The translations under genes were made by a program, and so were the position numbers. This document shows positions 1 through 11,885 of a DNA stretch of 64,000 bases, in pieces. Source of the stretch: Catenaria anguillulae PL171 (taxonomy: Eukaryota > Blastocladiomycota > Blastocladiomycetes > Blastocladiales > Catenariaceae). The stretch covers positions 1 to 64,000 of the forward strand of contig MCFL01000122.1 in the NCBI GenBank assembly GCA_002102555.1, given 5' to 3'. How positions within the stretch are numbered: position 1 is the first letter of the stretch; each line of letters opens with the position of its first letter. The notes beneath the pieces are model-generated. The model saw nothing but the letters and a program-made list of their open reading frames with translations, ran no database searches and was not told the origin of the DNA.

Positions 1-911
1 GGCAATCCTTTGTGATCTTGGGATCGCGCATTGTGATATCAAGAGTACATACCGTTCATTTGACGTCTCCCATTCCTAATTTCATGGCATTCATTTACCT
101 ACCTGGGTCATGGCCATAATGTGTTGCAGTGGAAAACGTCTTTGTTGATGAATCTGGTGATGTCGTGCTCGGCGATCTGGGGGAAGCGTCTGTGTTTGGC
201 GAGAGGAATTGCCGTGGGACTTCGGTGTGTGCTGCATTTCGTGCCAAGGCGCGGGTTTCGTCCGACTTAATTGACCGGCTTTTGCCACGAATACGTTGTA
301 TAGGGCTGGATGTGCATGGCGCACCTCAAGGGCCTGCCCGCAGATGCTTCATTTGATCGAGCTGGGATCGTTGGGGTTTTGCTTCGGCTCTTCATTGGAC
401 CCAACGAAATGTCCCTGTGGTCGGATCGGAGTATCTCGCACCCAAGCTTTCAACATCCAAAGACTTTGGAAATTGCTTTGGATTTAGAGTCTACCCAAGC
501 GGAACTGTTTTTGCCCTGCGCAACCAACCATCCAGAACTCCACAATATAGTTAGTTTGCTGGACGGCAACTCTGTGGTGTGTGTGTTCCCCATTGAGCTT
601 CCGATTCAGAGGAGGGCGAGGGTTATGACGCTGACATCTGTTTCCACCTTATTCCCATAAATTGTGTCTTTCACACTCCATAGAGCCTGATTGACATTGC
701 AAGCCACAGCTTCTTTTCAAGTCGCAGCCGGAGTGCACTCCGCAACGTCGGCCACAACATGCAAATGGAGTTCGAGAGGCGTATGGCGGTTGCTGAAGCT
801 CGCGCGGCAGCATCGGCATCGAAAACCAGCAAGCGCAAGGCGGCGGATGGCCAAGCCGGTAAGAGCTTAAGGAATGCAGCAGAGGAGCACATGAGCCCAC
901 GCAACAAGTGA
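1..911 (+). CDS. Protein kinase, 3' part (5' truncated by window edge)
   Basis: C-terminal part of a protein kinase-like gene. Exon 1-44 ends in the catalytic loop (AHCDIK). A GT-AG intron at 45-129 joins in frame to MENVFVDESGDVVLGDLGEA, so the loop reads HCDIKMEN and the metal-binding motif is DLG rather than DFG. GTSVCAA follows as an activation-segment-like stretch. A further intron (about 252-303) and a third one ending near 685 are inferred from frame changes. The last exon encodes SLIDIASHSFF, typical of the end of a kinase lobe, then a basic tail with SKTSKRKA that could be a nuclear signal, and stops at 909-911. The kinase family is not recognised. The Cys in place of Arg in the HRD motif is unusual, and activity cannot be judged because the N-lobe lies outside the window. 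Confidence 0.75.
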
Positions 912-1274
912 TGGAAGTTTAGATAGATACAAGTTGTTGCTGGGATAATGTTTCAGTGTTAGAGAACCGCCACTCTATGGCCTCGTCAAAATAGTCGACC
1001 CCATAACAATAGTCTCGACTATGATATCATATGTGTCTCGTGAGGTTCATCTCATCTTGGTACATCCTATCCAAAAAGCTCAGGGTGAACGAAAAGAACA
1101 GCGTTGACTGGTCAGTGCAGAAGCACAGGACACGGACAATGCAAACGCACAAATAGACAACGACGGCAGCACCAAAGGTACAAGGCCAACAACAAGAAGG
1201 AGAACTGACACGACAAAAAAGGGGAGGGAGGGCAGGATTGGGGAGTGGGATGGGCACACAAGGCAGAAAACTGC
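912..1274. other. Intergenic, between convergent gene ends
   Basis: No convincing coding frame is seen. The flanking genes converge here, so this should hold both 3' untranslated regions and polyadenylation sites. No repeat was noticed. Confidence 0.5.
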
Positions 1275-2069
1275 TCAATCCACACATCTGGTGCCAGTCA
1301 AAAACTTGTCGACATCAGCGACCTTGGAGACAGGATGCAAGGAGGCCAACCACTTGGCAAGTTCGTCTGGCAGCGAGAAGTCAAACCAGGCGCCACCAGC
1401 AGCATGTGCATCCGTGGCAAAGGAAGAACAAAAGATTCCTTGGCACTGCGATTGAATGGGATCCAAAATGCAGATTGAATCCATCGATCGCCCATGAGCA
1501 CTATTTACATGTGGATCGTCATTACAAAGGCAGGCAAGCTGGAACTGTGCCATTTCGCCACATGAATTTGGCATGGTGCCAGAGAGCAGCACCCGCGTGT
1601 TGGTCACGAGCTGGATCCGCTTCTTCCAATCGGAAGAGTGGTCAGGTCAATCAGGAATGATTGCCGAGCTAAGTTGACGGTAGTATGAACATATCAAGCT
1701 TGCATGAAGCGGGGGCCGGGGCCGTCTAGTAATGGTGTCAGGCAATCGCGGTGAGATGAGGCACATTCTGCGCGGAAACAATCGGCAGGGGATGGATAGT
1801 GGTGCCGTCGTCGAGTTGAATGCATGAGGCAACTCGGGTATTTATGTGCACGTGGTGTTGGGGTTGTACTTTCGTGTATGCATGGACAGAGGCGAGGGGC
1901 CACCCATTGCTTCTTTCCACTTTTTCAAGCCGGTGGGACTGCTCACATCGACTTGACATGTCAAGAGACTCAACTCAAAGATAGCAAGCTCGCTCGGGTC
2001 CCAGTGTTTTGCTCGTACATACCAACTTCCAGTCTTGGCTCTTTGGTGATGCAAAAAGGTCTGTAAACG
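1275..2069 (-). CDS. Hypothetical multi-exon gene, unknown function
   Basis: Probable gene of unknown function read from fragments. The last exon (about 1275-1620) encodes a stretch containing VTNTRVLLSGTMPNSCG and GGAWFDFSLPDELAKWLASL before the stop at 1275-1277. An upstream segment carries INTRVASCIQLDDGTTIHP, which resembles the VTNTRV part of the last exon and suggests an internally repeated or duplicated exon. Near 2060 a CAG acceptor precedes an exon with LFASPKSQDWKL, followed by a GTATGT donor. The start codon was not found, and the introns between about 1620 and 2010 are ambiguous. The region just upstream (2060-2258) is repeated, inverted, near 15.1 kb. No family is recognised. Confidence 0.35.
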
Positions 2070-2258
2070 GAAAGGAGGGACGCGTCAGCAAATTGGGTCC
2101 CCAACTACTCAACTACGCAGTCCCATTCACACAGGGCGCCGACCCACACTGGCAGCGACGGATGGGAGGATGTGCGACTTTGAAGCGCAAAGGGTTTCCG
2201 TCGCGTGGGAAAGATTAGACTTTGGGCGGAGATCTCTTGTCGATTCAGCAGCAAACAC
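2060..2258 (-). repeat. Conserved block, copy 1 of an inverted dispersed pair
   Basis: Read on the minus strand, this block matches 14992-15164 on the plus strand. The match includes a perfect 25-base identity (2171-2195 versus 15040-15064), flanking matches around CTGCTGAATCGACA, GTGTGAATGG and CCCAATTTGCT, and a shared CCGTTTAYAG acceptor-like end. Length differences are not multiples of three, so conservation is more likely of promoter, leader or intron sequence than of protein. Both copies lead towards a putative coding exon beginning with AC then a T-run. Confidence 0.65.
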
Positions 2259-2830
2259 TCATGCAAACTCACAAAGCGGACGAGTGACCCCTGCGTGTGC
2301 AGCGGAGATCACCTCAGCACAACATATGAAGACTGTGGGAATGAAACATGTCGAAATAGATCCATAGTTTACGAATTGAGCAATGACCCACCCAATTTCG
2401 ACTCCGACTCTGCGCACACTACACACAGCCAGCATTTGTGCCCAACATGCACCCTCGTCTCGCCTTGCAATTTGCAATTGCAATTGGTCCTCTGCCTCGA
2501 CCACCACCCACACAGCCGTCCGACTCCACGGCCCGTCTGCCTCTCCTGCGCACGGTGGGATCAGCCCTCGCCCGGCAGCAGCCGTCCACCCTGGCCTTTC
2601 AATAACAACTGCCACTCACCGCTTCCTGCTCCCGACCGCAACGCCCGCCAAACCGGGAGTCTCGTGAGTCACATTTGTGCCATTTGTGCTGCACTCCCAC
2701 TTGCGTTGTTCCAAATGCACGAGCAGAGCCCAAACCGCCTCCACCGCCGACCAATCTCCATCCCGCTCGCCTAAGCTCAACAGCACATTCCGATCAGGCA
2801 CAAGACACCTGGCCTGGATAACACACCAGC
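2259..2830. other. Intergenic, C-rich, probable promoter region
   Basis: Pyrimidine- and C-rich sequence with open frames that look like chance. It lies upstream of the minus-strand unknown gene and before weak plus-strand coding signal, so it may be a divergent promoter. No specific element was recognised. Confidence 0.35.
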
Positions 2831-2831
2831 A

Positions 2832-3815
2832 TTGCGCGCTTTGCAGTATCGGTTCATCCTCGACGTGCTGATCCTCAAGTTATTAGCGAATAGTCCCGGT
2901 ATTCGGAAGGTGACTCACATTCGTCGCCACATTGAAGCAATCCCCTCACGTTTTTGCCTTGACAAAACACAGGCATTACGCCGGCGGGTTCAAGTTCGTT
3001 TCCTGCCTGCCTTCGTCTTTCGTCGTTTGCAGCGGCGCACATTTGTCCCACTTACGCCCAATGCCAACGCGATATCATATTTCGAAAGGACGAAGTCCAC
3101 AAACGCGTTATGCCTGGGCGCCAAATTACCAAGTCAGGGGTGATGGACCTCGAAAAAGTCGCGGTCGCGGACGAAAGTTCATCTCCACGACCAAGGCGGT
3201 TGATGTTGCGATCGGAGCGCGCCATATTGCCGTGCCTAACTGGTGGATGAGCAAGAGTCAGCAGCACCAGGATGGCTGGGTGGATGCACATGATGAAGCA
3301 AAGCAACGTGCACCGCTCGGGCCGAGGGTGCAACTCAGGTTGCGGTGTTCCCAGGCCCCGCTTTCCAATGCCGGCAAGCACGACCGTCTGGATGTGCTCG
3401 ATTGCGGGACAGTTCCGGCACTCTTAATCCCGGGCAATTCACGGTGTGGGATGTAGGTGACGAGTCAACTGCGGAAGCGACGGCGAATTCACGTCATGAC
3501 CAGGAGGGCGACTCGACGGCGAGGGTCACCGCTGGCAATGTCCAACACCAGCTGGCTGGGCAAGCTGACAAGAAGGCCGAGGAGGAGAAAGCAGTGTCGG
3601 GCGAGCAGCAGATTGATTTGGCGGCGGGGTCCACCAAGATGCAAAATGAGTTGATCGCAGGCAAAGATGCCGATGAGCCGGCGCAGGATGCCACGCAAGA
3701 ACCGGTTGTGCAGCGGCAGAGCGATTCGGTGGCGGGTGCCGGGACTGCGCAATCGGCAGTGGAAGAAGATGGCCAAGACCGCGTTGAGGTGCTTGCTGGT
3801 GCGGGCGGAGAATAA
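2832..3815 (+). CDS. Possible hypothetical gene with acidic Gln/Ala-rich C-terminus
   Basis: Weak evidence for a plus-strand gene. A first stretch encodes ALQYRFILDVLILK and is followed by a plausible 63-base GT-AG intron (about 2910-2972). The last stretch, about 3450-3815, reads in one frame as a low-complexity acidic segment (QADKKAEEEKAVSGEQQ, DEPAQDATQEPVV, SAVEEDGQDR) and ends AGAGGE-stop. The middle (3140-3440) is not resolved and no start codon was chosen with confidence. The function is unknown; part or all of it could be spurious. Confidence 0.25.
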
Positions 3816-5996
3816 GCGAATTGTGTTGACCGTGACGACAAGAATTGATGCTTGGGTCTGCCGGGGCCGATGAACTCATTGTGTTTGTGACATCAATTTC
3901 GGCTGCAACCACGAAATGTTTTCCTGCTTTAATGACTTCGGTACTTGTGACACACGCAAGTGACGATGTGGACCGGCTGGTTTAAATGCTTGTATATGCA
4001 AACGGAAGTAAGTACAACTCCCTCGTATACCTTTCACTCTCATTGAAGTGCTGCACAGTTAAGCGATTGCCTGGACGAGATGATCAATGCGTGCGTTCCG
4101 ACGAGCCAAAGCAAGTGGTGGTACGAGGCACAGCGCACAGTCAGGTGGTCTGTGTAGCTGGTTAGGGAAAAGTAGGGTGTGTCGGCTTGCGGTTGGTGCG
4201 AGGGCAGTGGGAGCAGGAGTATGGGCCACTGGTGGCCGCCGGCAGAGTTTGAAGGCAGGTTGGTCGTGGAGTGGGTATAGGATGGAGAGATGCTGTGTCC
4301 CCTTCCACCAGGGCTGGATGTGAGCATTGAATGTCACGGACACTTGATTGATTTGCTGACAATTGAGGATAGAACTCCAGCTGAGAATGACTTGCTCATG
4401 TTTGTTTCTGGCGAGTGATTCAGGCTTGCATTCTGTGCATTGACGGATCTAGTGTCGAAGATGAAGGATAGGTGCTGCTGCTCCACCCCGCAAAGCAAAG
4501 AAACACATAAAGCAGCAATCGGCACACGACCACGGAGGTCAATGGCACAGACCCAGACTCGCAAGTACCGGCACAGGAACAACAACATTGGACATGAGCA
4601 ACTGTGATTGAGCTGCAAAGAGAACGAGACGAGAATGAAAGAAAGAGCGGCGCCCATATTGGAAAATTGTGCTCACATTTCTCCCACACATACACAATCC
4701 ACCCACACTGGGACACACGAGGGAGTGACAAGCTGACACCGCTTCCGATGGGGTTTGTGTCCGATGTGGCTCGGGTGAAAATTTCCACCCTAGGAAAAAA
4801 CGTACAGCCGACATCCCAAGGTCGCGTATCACTGCGGAGCCCCCGCAAGCGGGAACTCGTCTCAACACAGTTTCAGGATATCGACTGGTAGTGACAAGCA
4901 GCTCTCCTGACCCGTGTATGCAACAGTGAAAGGTGGACGGCATGATGTGAGAGGAAGCATGCAATGGAACTTGTGGGCGCACGCTCGGGGCTCATGGCAA
5001 GCAGTCGCATCGTGTTGTTTGCGCCGACACAATGACGAGATCGGAATCACAAAGATGGTCAAAAATTGGCGGGATACATGTGACGAGTCGACGGCAAGTG
5101 CGATTCCCGAGCGAAAACAACCCCCTCCGACTGCTGGCTGGTCCGATCCGATCGAAGCATGATGAGGCAACACAAAAAAAAAATGCGACTGAAGTAGTTC
5201 TCACCCATCATGCACACCGCCCAGAAGGAATGAAGGCGTGGCGTGGCGTGGACACGATGGGAAGAGGAACAGAGAAAAAAAGAATCGCTCATGCTCGAAC
5301 GGATAAATGCAATACGGAGGGAATTGGCCTCGACAGAAAACGATTGCGACGAGTCTAGTGTACGAGTGTATGTGCGGGTGGTATCTCAATACGATGCTCG
5401 TCGTGTGTTGGAATTGATGGTGCAAGAGGAATTGGCACTGGCAGCCAGCGCGTCAGCCAGCGCGTCGGCCGTGCGAACAAGCATGGGTCCACCGATCCTC
5501 TATCGGCTTGCTCTTTTTCATTGAGGTGTTCCCAAGCGATGGAATATCGAGCTGGGAGTTGAGGTTACAGGGCAGCTATTGCACGTCTATCGAGGAAAAT
5601 GATGTCGAACCAAATGAACACAAGCAGAGCGGACACAAAAGGGAAGGAATCAAACAAAACACAACAATGAAAACCGACGAGCAATACTTGCCCAGCAGGT
5701 GGCGAAAATGTAGGAAGGGTCGGTACTACGGACTTGCATGTTTTCGATCAGGGTGAGCGACCTTGCGCTATGGACATCTCAAAGCAGACAGGCGGGTCTT
5801 GTATGGGGTGGAGAAGAGTATGGGTTGTTGTGATACAGCACGCCAAAAAAGGATGCGAGGGAGGGGATCTTGGATTATACTTGGGCCTGGTGACGCTTTC
5901 AGGTGGGAAAGGACTTGGCACTGGTGTACGTGTGGATGCGCAGCCAGAGACTTGACTTGGACTTGCATGACAGAAGCCAGTCCATGGCATCCGGTG
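3816..5996. other. Long intergenic stretch, no supported gene
   Basis: About 2.2 kb with no frame that looks convincingly coding. A 77-codon ATG frame at 5291-5521 includes a direct 12-base duplication encoding an Ala-Ser run. An A-run lies near 5171. The stretch holds the 3' flank of the stathmin-like gene that ends at 5997. Confidence 0.45.
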
Positions 5997-7105
5997 TTAC
6001 CGATCCATGACGGCGAATGCTGGCACCAAACTCGCAGTGACTCCACGCTGCCCGCCAACCGTCCTGGACGGACTCCCATTGCCGCTGTGTGCCGACCCCG
6101 GCAATCCTGAATCCGCCACGTGTAAACTGCCGCTTGCTCCTCCCCACGACATGCGCAACATGGGTACATCGTCCACGTCGTTGGCAGGAGCAACTGATCC
6201 GACCCCGTTGGTGCCCTGCTGTTGCGCTAGAATGCGCATCTTGCGCTCGGCCACCTCGCGCATGTGCGCATCGTGCTGCTGGAGCTTTGATTTCTTTTCC
6301 TCGAGCTCGCGCTGGCGGTTCATGGCAATGCGGTGGTCCCGGTCGGCAACAATCGCGCGGAGAATCGACGGATCGAGGTCCTTGTCCTTGGCAATCGCTG
6401 ATTCGGGGTCCTGTTATTGCCACAAACCATACGCGCGTTGTGAGGAATCGTGCAGCAAAGGAGCAGCGTGCAAACGATGATGGAATCTGTCCGCACCTCC
6501 CACTTCTGCTCGGCCTCCTTCAACTTCTTCATAATCTCATCATTCGACAAATGGACCATGGGCTGCAACTGGGTGCGCTTCCTGTTCCTCGGCGCCGCAC
6601 TCGTCGGCTTGCGCGATCGCACCTTGACCGTATCGTCCAACGGAATCTCAAATGCCATGACCGGCTTTGCACTTGCCGCCCTCGTGTTGGACGCGCTCAT
6701 GGCTAGCGCCTCGTCGTCAACCGCGACAGTGGCGGCTGGTGCGCCGGCCCCGTTTGTGGCAACGACCGACGAGCCCATGGGAATGCTTGGCAGCAATGGT
6801 TTGGCGCCCAGTACAGACTTTGACGAGCCTGCAGAGTGGCGCGTGCCAATGCCCGAGTCGCTGCGCACGGTCGGGTCGATCGGATGGGCCGACGAGGGCT
6901 TGCTTGCCGCGTCGCTGCGGAAGTGTGCGGGTTTCAGCGTTGATGCCGATGCGGGCGCGTTGGCGTGTTTGGATAGAGCCTGGGGCGAATCGGACGTGGA
7001 AGGTTCGACGGGTGAGGTCGCGTCCTTGAGCGGAGTGGTCACGGAACGCGCTGCTGTTGTCGGGTGCACCGAAAGGGCAACTTCCTTGGATGCTCCGCAA
7101 CCCAT
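5997..7105 (-). CDS. Stathmin-like protein with N-myristoylation motif
   Basis: Two exons (6497-7105 and 5997-6410, intron of 86 bases, GTGCGG donor and CAG acceptor) give 340 residues. The protein begins MGCGASK, a strong N-myristoylation and possible palmitoylation signal, as in membrane-anchored stathmin-domain proteins. A Ser/Ala/Thr-rich linker follows. From about residue 160 it reads AFEIPLDD, then LSNDEIMKKLKEAEQKWE, then a charged helix containing DPESAIAKDKDLD and MNRQRELEEKKSKLQQHD. This matches the layout of the stathmin domain: an AFE-type cap, an LS-x-EEI-like helix start and a long tubulin-binding helix. It is inferred to bind tubulin or regulate microtubules at a membrane. The C-terminal 60 residues are low complexity. 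The alternative is a generic myristoylated coiled-coil protein. Confidence 0.75.
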
Positions 7106-8306
7106 GATGGATGACTGACTTGGCGGGTTGTGGACGGATCGAGTGGTTGGTGGATGGGTATGAATCGTGTCTGTCACATGAGGAATGAATCAGTCAGGTC
7201 GTCCGAATCTCCAAGCACCAAGGAGAAACTTTTACCTCGAGAGCTCGTGAGAAAACTTGGCAAAAGTTTGGAAATGAATCAATCAAATTCGGTGAAATGT
7301 GTGACACTACCGCTGGACCTCGAGGCGAATCACGGATATACAGGTTTCAATGGATGACAAGCGCGTCAATCAATTGCGATTTGATTGCTTGGATGCAAAT
7401 GGTCGCAAACACCACAAGGGTCGAAGAGGTGCGAACGGTTGTGGAAACTTGCTTGCGTGGCGGCGAGAATGAGTTCAAAGCCAATGAATGGGCTCAGTAG
7501 TATGCAAACAGGGGGGATGCGACCGAATCTACTGGTCACGGATGGGGTTGCTGTCCGACGGTTGGTTGACGTGAATCACCGACGGCCAATCTAAGGATGT
7601 TCAACGGGTGCGAACGGTGGCTGGGAAGTTGCGCTATTGAAGAGCGTTGGTTGTATGAGAATTTGCGTCGAGTAAATGTGCCAATCCCGGCCTTCCTTGG
7701 AGAGCCCAACGAGTCTGGATCGGTGTGATTGCGCTTGCGGATCTTGAAGTCGGAACGAACTATCTCGTGTCGCTTGCTGAGCAAACTTGAGCCGCGAACG
7801 GATGCAGATGCTTGACAGACTGCCGGAAGGCTGACAGCGTTTGCGATTACGTTGCTCGGGCAAGGCTTCTTGGCCGATAAAGTGAAACGATTCACTGTCG
7901 TTAACTCGAAAATGTCGTGCGCGAAAGCAATGTTCTCACCGAAAGAGCAGGAAAGGCAGATACATCAACTTGCAGAAGCTGGCTTGGCACGTACAAAGTG
8001 GAGAACAGATGGGAAAATGCAGCGGTCAGTGAGAGCGGGAGAGAGAGAGAGCGAGCAAGCCGGTCAGCTCTGAGGAGATTTCAAGGAGTCTGAGGAGATC
8101 TGTGCAGAGTTCACTCGTTCAATTTCGTGTTCGTTCACGACGTGCCCGCGAACATTTGATGTTGATGCGGGTCAGCCAGTAAACAATGCTTCCTTCATGC
8201 GATGCCTAATTGGATGCTTATCAGGGAAACAATATGTACCGCAATTGTATACACTGTAACAGCAATCGCCCCACAAACAAACCAAAACCCCACTTTGCCG
8301 GAAAAC
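7106..8306. other. Intergenic, 1.2 kb
   Basis: This should contain the promoter of the minus-strand stathmin-like gene at its left end and the 3' flank of PAT1 at its right end. No coding frame is convincing. One possibility noted separately is that a PAT1 terminal exon lies at about 8167-8257. Confidence 0.5.
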
Positions 8307-11257
8307 TCACATGGCCGTCTGGATCTGACTCGCATCCAACCCGAGCGCATGCAAAAACAAGTTAACGTTGTACACTGCCCGCTCCGCCTTATCGGCCGCT
8401 GTCACCTCGCCTTCGCCACCGACCACCTGGCCTGCAACCACGTTGGCCAAAATCCTCTCCCTGACCTCGGTCACGAGCATGGTCTGCTGCTCGACCGTGG
8501 CCGCCACGGCGAGCGACGCAAGGAACTGCCACACGTGCGCATCATCAGTCAAGTAAAAATCGAGCAAGTCGGCGGCCGTCGGCCCGCCTTGGCTGGGCGG
8601 CGGGAGAACGGGCGGGACCAGCACGCTGGGCAACTTGTCGAGCGAAAGCGCATCTGGCAAGTTGGCCATGGCCGACACGGGAAAGAAGGCAAGGTAGTGG
8701 CCCTGCAGCTCGTTGAACACGCGCAGGTACAGCTCTGGCCATCCCGGCGCCTGGTTGGATTGTGACAAAATCTCGGCGCGCGACACGAGCATGGTGAGAA
8801 GCGCCAATCCGACCTTGGACGACCCAAGGCGGACCATGTCGTTGCGGTCGAGCACGGCCTCGAGGCTGCTGGCAACCATGGGCCAGGGAGCGTCCGAAAT
8901 AAACGTGACGAGTGACGGCAGCACATAGTGCATGAAATCCTCCACGTCCCCGACAAACGCGAGCAATGCATCCATGGACGGCCGCGATGACGACAGACCG
9001 GGAAACAGTTGCGGTGCTGCAAACAGTGCCGGAATCGAAGCTTGCCTGACGACATCGAGCTGCTGGGCGCGCCCAAACATGTCGAGCAACACCTTGGTCA
9101 CGTGCGGCGTGCTCAGCATGTTGACCAACCTGGGCCACAATTTCTTTCCCTTGCTCATGGACAGCATTTGAACCACGGGGTGCACATCGCCCGCCTCAAA
9201 CTGTTGCAACCTGCCCCACAACTTGTCCAGTGCAGTCATGAGTTCTTGCTCCCACACGCCCAGCTCCTCCTCCATGGTGAGCATGCGCTCGTCACCGTCT
9301 TCGGTCACAATGACGGTGCGCTTGCTGTCGGGCGTCGGGCGCGACAAGTGTAGTGCCTCACAGGCAAGGACAAGATCAAACAGCTCCTCAGTGACCTTGT
9401 GGGCGAGCCGGCGCGCGGCTCTGCCGTGGAGAAGTGGAGTGGCAGGGGCCGCCGACGTTGGTGAGATCGTTTTGGCCTTGGGAGCAGAGGCGGGATTGTC
9501 GGGAGAAGCGAGGTTGAGTTGTTGGCGAGGGTTTTTCGTTGTTTTCAGAGAGATTTTACCCAAGGCGCCGTCAAGGGAGACTATGAAAAAAAAACACGTG
9601 TCAGGAAACAAACTTTGCGCAAGAATGGGAGGTACAAAACTGTTGGACGTACTCTGCGTGTTCCTTGTCTTTTTCTTGGCATGATCCACGATGCGATCAA
9701 TCTGATCCTGCAAAGACCCCTCGCGAATGGCCTTGCGCAAAAGCAAGGGCCGATTGCCCTGCGTGTTGTTGTTGCCTTGCTGATGCCTGCGGCGGTCCTG
9801 GCGCACGCCCATGTTGCCGTTGTTGTTGTTGTTGTTGTTGTTGTTGTCGGCCGACGTGCGCGACATGAGCGAAGAGTCACCGGCATTGTCTGCGTCTTCC
9901 CCAGCAGCAGCCGCGGCGGCTTCGGCGTCAGCGGCCTCCTTGGCTGCGGCAGCCCGGGTCTTGGTGAGCACTTGGAAGTAGTAGTCGTCAACCATTGGGT
10001 CGGCCGTCACGAGCTGGCCGATTTGAATGCGTGCCGTGAGGTCCTTTTCGCGCTGCGACATGATACCATTGAATCGAGCCTGCTCACCCAATCAAAGACA
10101 ATGAGAATCGAGGTGCAGGAATGTGTGCTAAAAGGGACAGGGCGTACATTTTCTCTCATCCTGGCCTCACGCCTGGCCTTGCGAATCGCCCTCAACTGCT
10201 GCTCGGAATTCTCGACCATGGCCATGGCCATATCTTCGGGAGACATGTCGGCCAGCAAGTGAGCGGGCAATCCAGCCGCTGCGCCCCCGATTCCACCCAT
10301 CATGGATGCCATGCCCATCGGCATCCCCATCATCATCTGTTCTTGCTGGGGCTGCTGCTGCTGGCTGCTGCTGCGGCATGCCCGGCGGCGGGGGCGGCGG
10401 CATCGGAAACCCGGCATCCATTGGCTGGCCATTGGCGCCAGGGACGCCAGGCGGCGGCATCATTATGCCTGGCGGCAGCATCCCATAGGGCGGCATCATG
10501 TGCGGCGGCAGGCCGGCAGCCGCAGCGGCCGACGGGTTAAAGTGCGGAGGCGGGGGCGGCAAATAGCCCAGGCGCACGGCCGTGGCAATGTCCATGCCTG
10601 GAGGGAGGATGGGCGGGGCGCCGTAGTAGCCATTGGGGGCTGGGGAGGAGCCTGGGGCGTGCCGATCAAGGGCGAAGACGACGATGCCGATTGATCAAGG
10701 TCGGGCAAGGGCCGTTGTTGAGAACCGGAAATGGCGCCGGGAGCAGTGCCAAGCAGCTGTGCCTCGAGTTCTTCGAGAGACATGGCGCCTTCAGGAAGCT
10801 GTCCGGAACGCAGGGCACCCGAGCCAGTAAACTCGGCGGGAAAGCCAGAGGGTTGTCGCTCCTGCTGCTGATGGTGCTGAATGCTACGGGTCGGGGTCGA
10901 GTTGGACGCGGCTTGATGCTCGTCGACAGACATGGAGCCAAACTGGGCCATGAGGCGGTCGGCGGCCGAGAGCTTGTTGGCGTTGGCGTTGGCGTTGGCG
11001 TTCGCGCTGGGGTTGTTTGAGGTTTGCAGGGCGTGGCGTTGAAAGTCGCGAAGCACGTCGGGCAGGTGCGAGTCGGACGCTTGGCGGGCAACGGGGTCAA
11101 ACTCGTCGTCGTCATCATCATCGTCAAAGCCCAAGCCCCTACCCTTGAGGTCCTTGTACGAGACCGGGTGGTGGCGGACGGCATCGTCAAAGTTTTGTGG
11201 CGAGGACGAGGCGTGGTGTTGCCTGGTGTTGGCGGCCGAGCCCGTCGAGAAGCTCAT
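8307..11257 (-). CDS. PAT1: PAT1-type mRNA decay factor
   Basis: Topoisomerase II-associated/PAT1 family protein, which links deadenylation to decapping in cytoplasmic RNP granules. The ATG at 11255-11257 opens MSFSTGSAA, with a poly-Asp run, an Asn-Ala repeat and MSLEELEAQLL, like the acidic N-terminal PAT1 motif. A Pro/Met/Gln-rich middle contains MDIATAVRLGYLPPPPP and MSPEDMAMAMVENSEQQL. The conserved core starts across an intron (GTACGC donor near 10157; CAG acceptor) as MSQREKDLTARIQIGQLV and DDYYFQVL. A second intron (about 9577-9634) precedes GALGKISLKT. The C-terminal helical domain contains VTEELFDLVLACEAL and VNLFLHALGLDASQIQ. An Asn repeat is encoded by the GTT run at about 9820-9846. 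Two one-base frame breaks lie near 10645 and 10365, both in repetitive tracts. The stop overlaps a donor-like GTGAGT. Confidence 0.88.
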
Positions 11258-11885
11258 GGTGGCGGGATGCACTGGCAGGGGCGAGGCGAGATCAGAGCTT
11301 GTGTGGAGTGGGCTACGAGCAGCGGCGAGTGGGTTGCTTGGGGTCAGAATCGCATGAGCTTTGCACTTGAGGCCAGAGCAACTCTTTATCATCAATTCTT
11401 TACAAATTCTATGATATTGCGATTTTGGTCCCAAATTTGCGTCGCGACGCTGAAGGATCGCGGATCAGCATCGCACGTTTTCAGAATCGCAGTGAACAAA
11501 TGCACACGAGCACGAGCCACGCGACCCTGATTTGTTCACAAAACGCCAGGATCGCCACCGTAAATTTTGAACTGAAAGCACAATATTCCATCATGAGTTT
11601 GCCAACTGTTGGCGAACCAAACGAAAGCAGAAAGGCTCGCCGATCAGTTGAGTTGAGCTCGCCATATTGAACGCAACATGTTGGCCAACTGGGGCAATGT
11701 ATTGCACATGCACGGCAGAAAGGTGAATGGATCTCATCTCTGGTGAGACCCAAGGGAAGTACAAGCAAGCACTAACATACGAGTGCAACAGAGAACTAAA
11801 AACATGGAAAAGAACAACGATATCATCAAACAAGTCTCAAGTATACCAAACGCAAGTCGCAGCACCGACCGAAAACCGACCATCC
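11258..11885. other. Intergenic, PAT1 promoter region
   Basis: Lies between the start of PAT1 and the stop codon of acyl-CoA oxidase, both on the minus strand. It is AT-richer than its neighbours, with no convincing coding frame. It is expected to hold the PAT1 promoter and the oxidase 3' end. Confidence 0.55.

Noticed and set aside
5243-5524. Plus-strand frame with a charged, helix-like sequence and an Ala-Ser repeat
   Set aside because: The nominal start is GTG, the first in-frame ATG (5291) leaves 77 codons, and there is no domain, neighbour or splice support.
8545-9138. Additional minus-strand frames overlapping PAT1
   Set aside because: They are out-of-frame shadows of the conserved PAT1 C-terminal domain.
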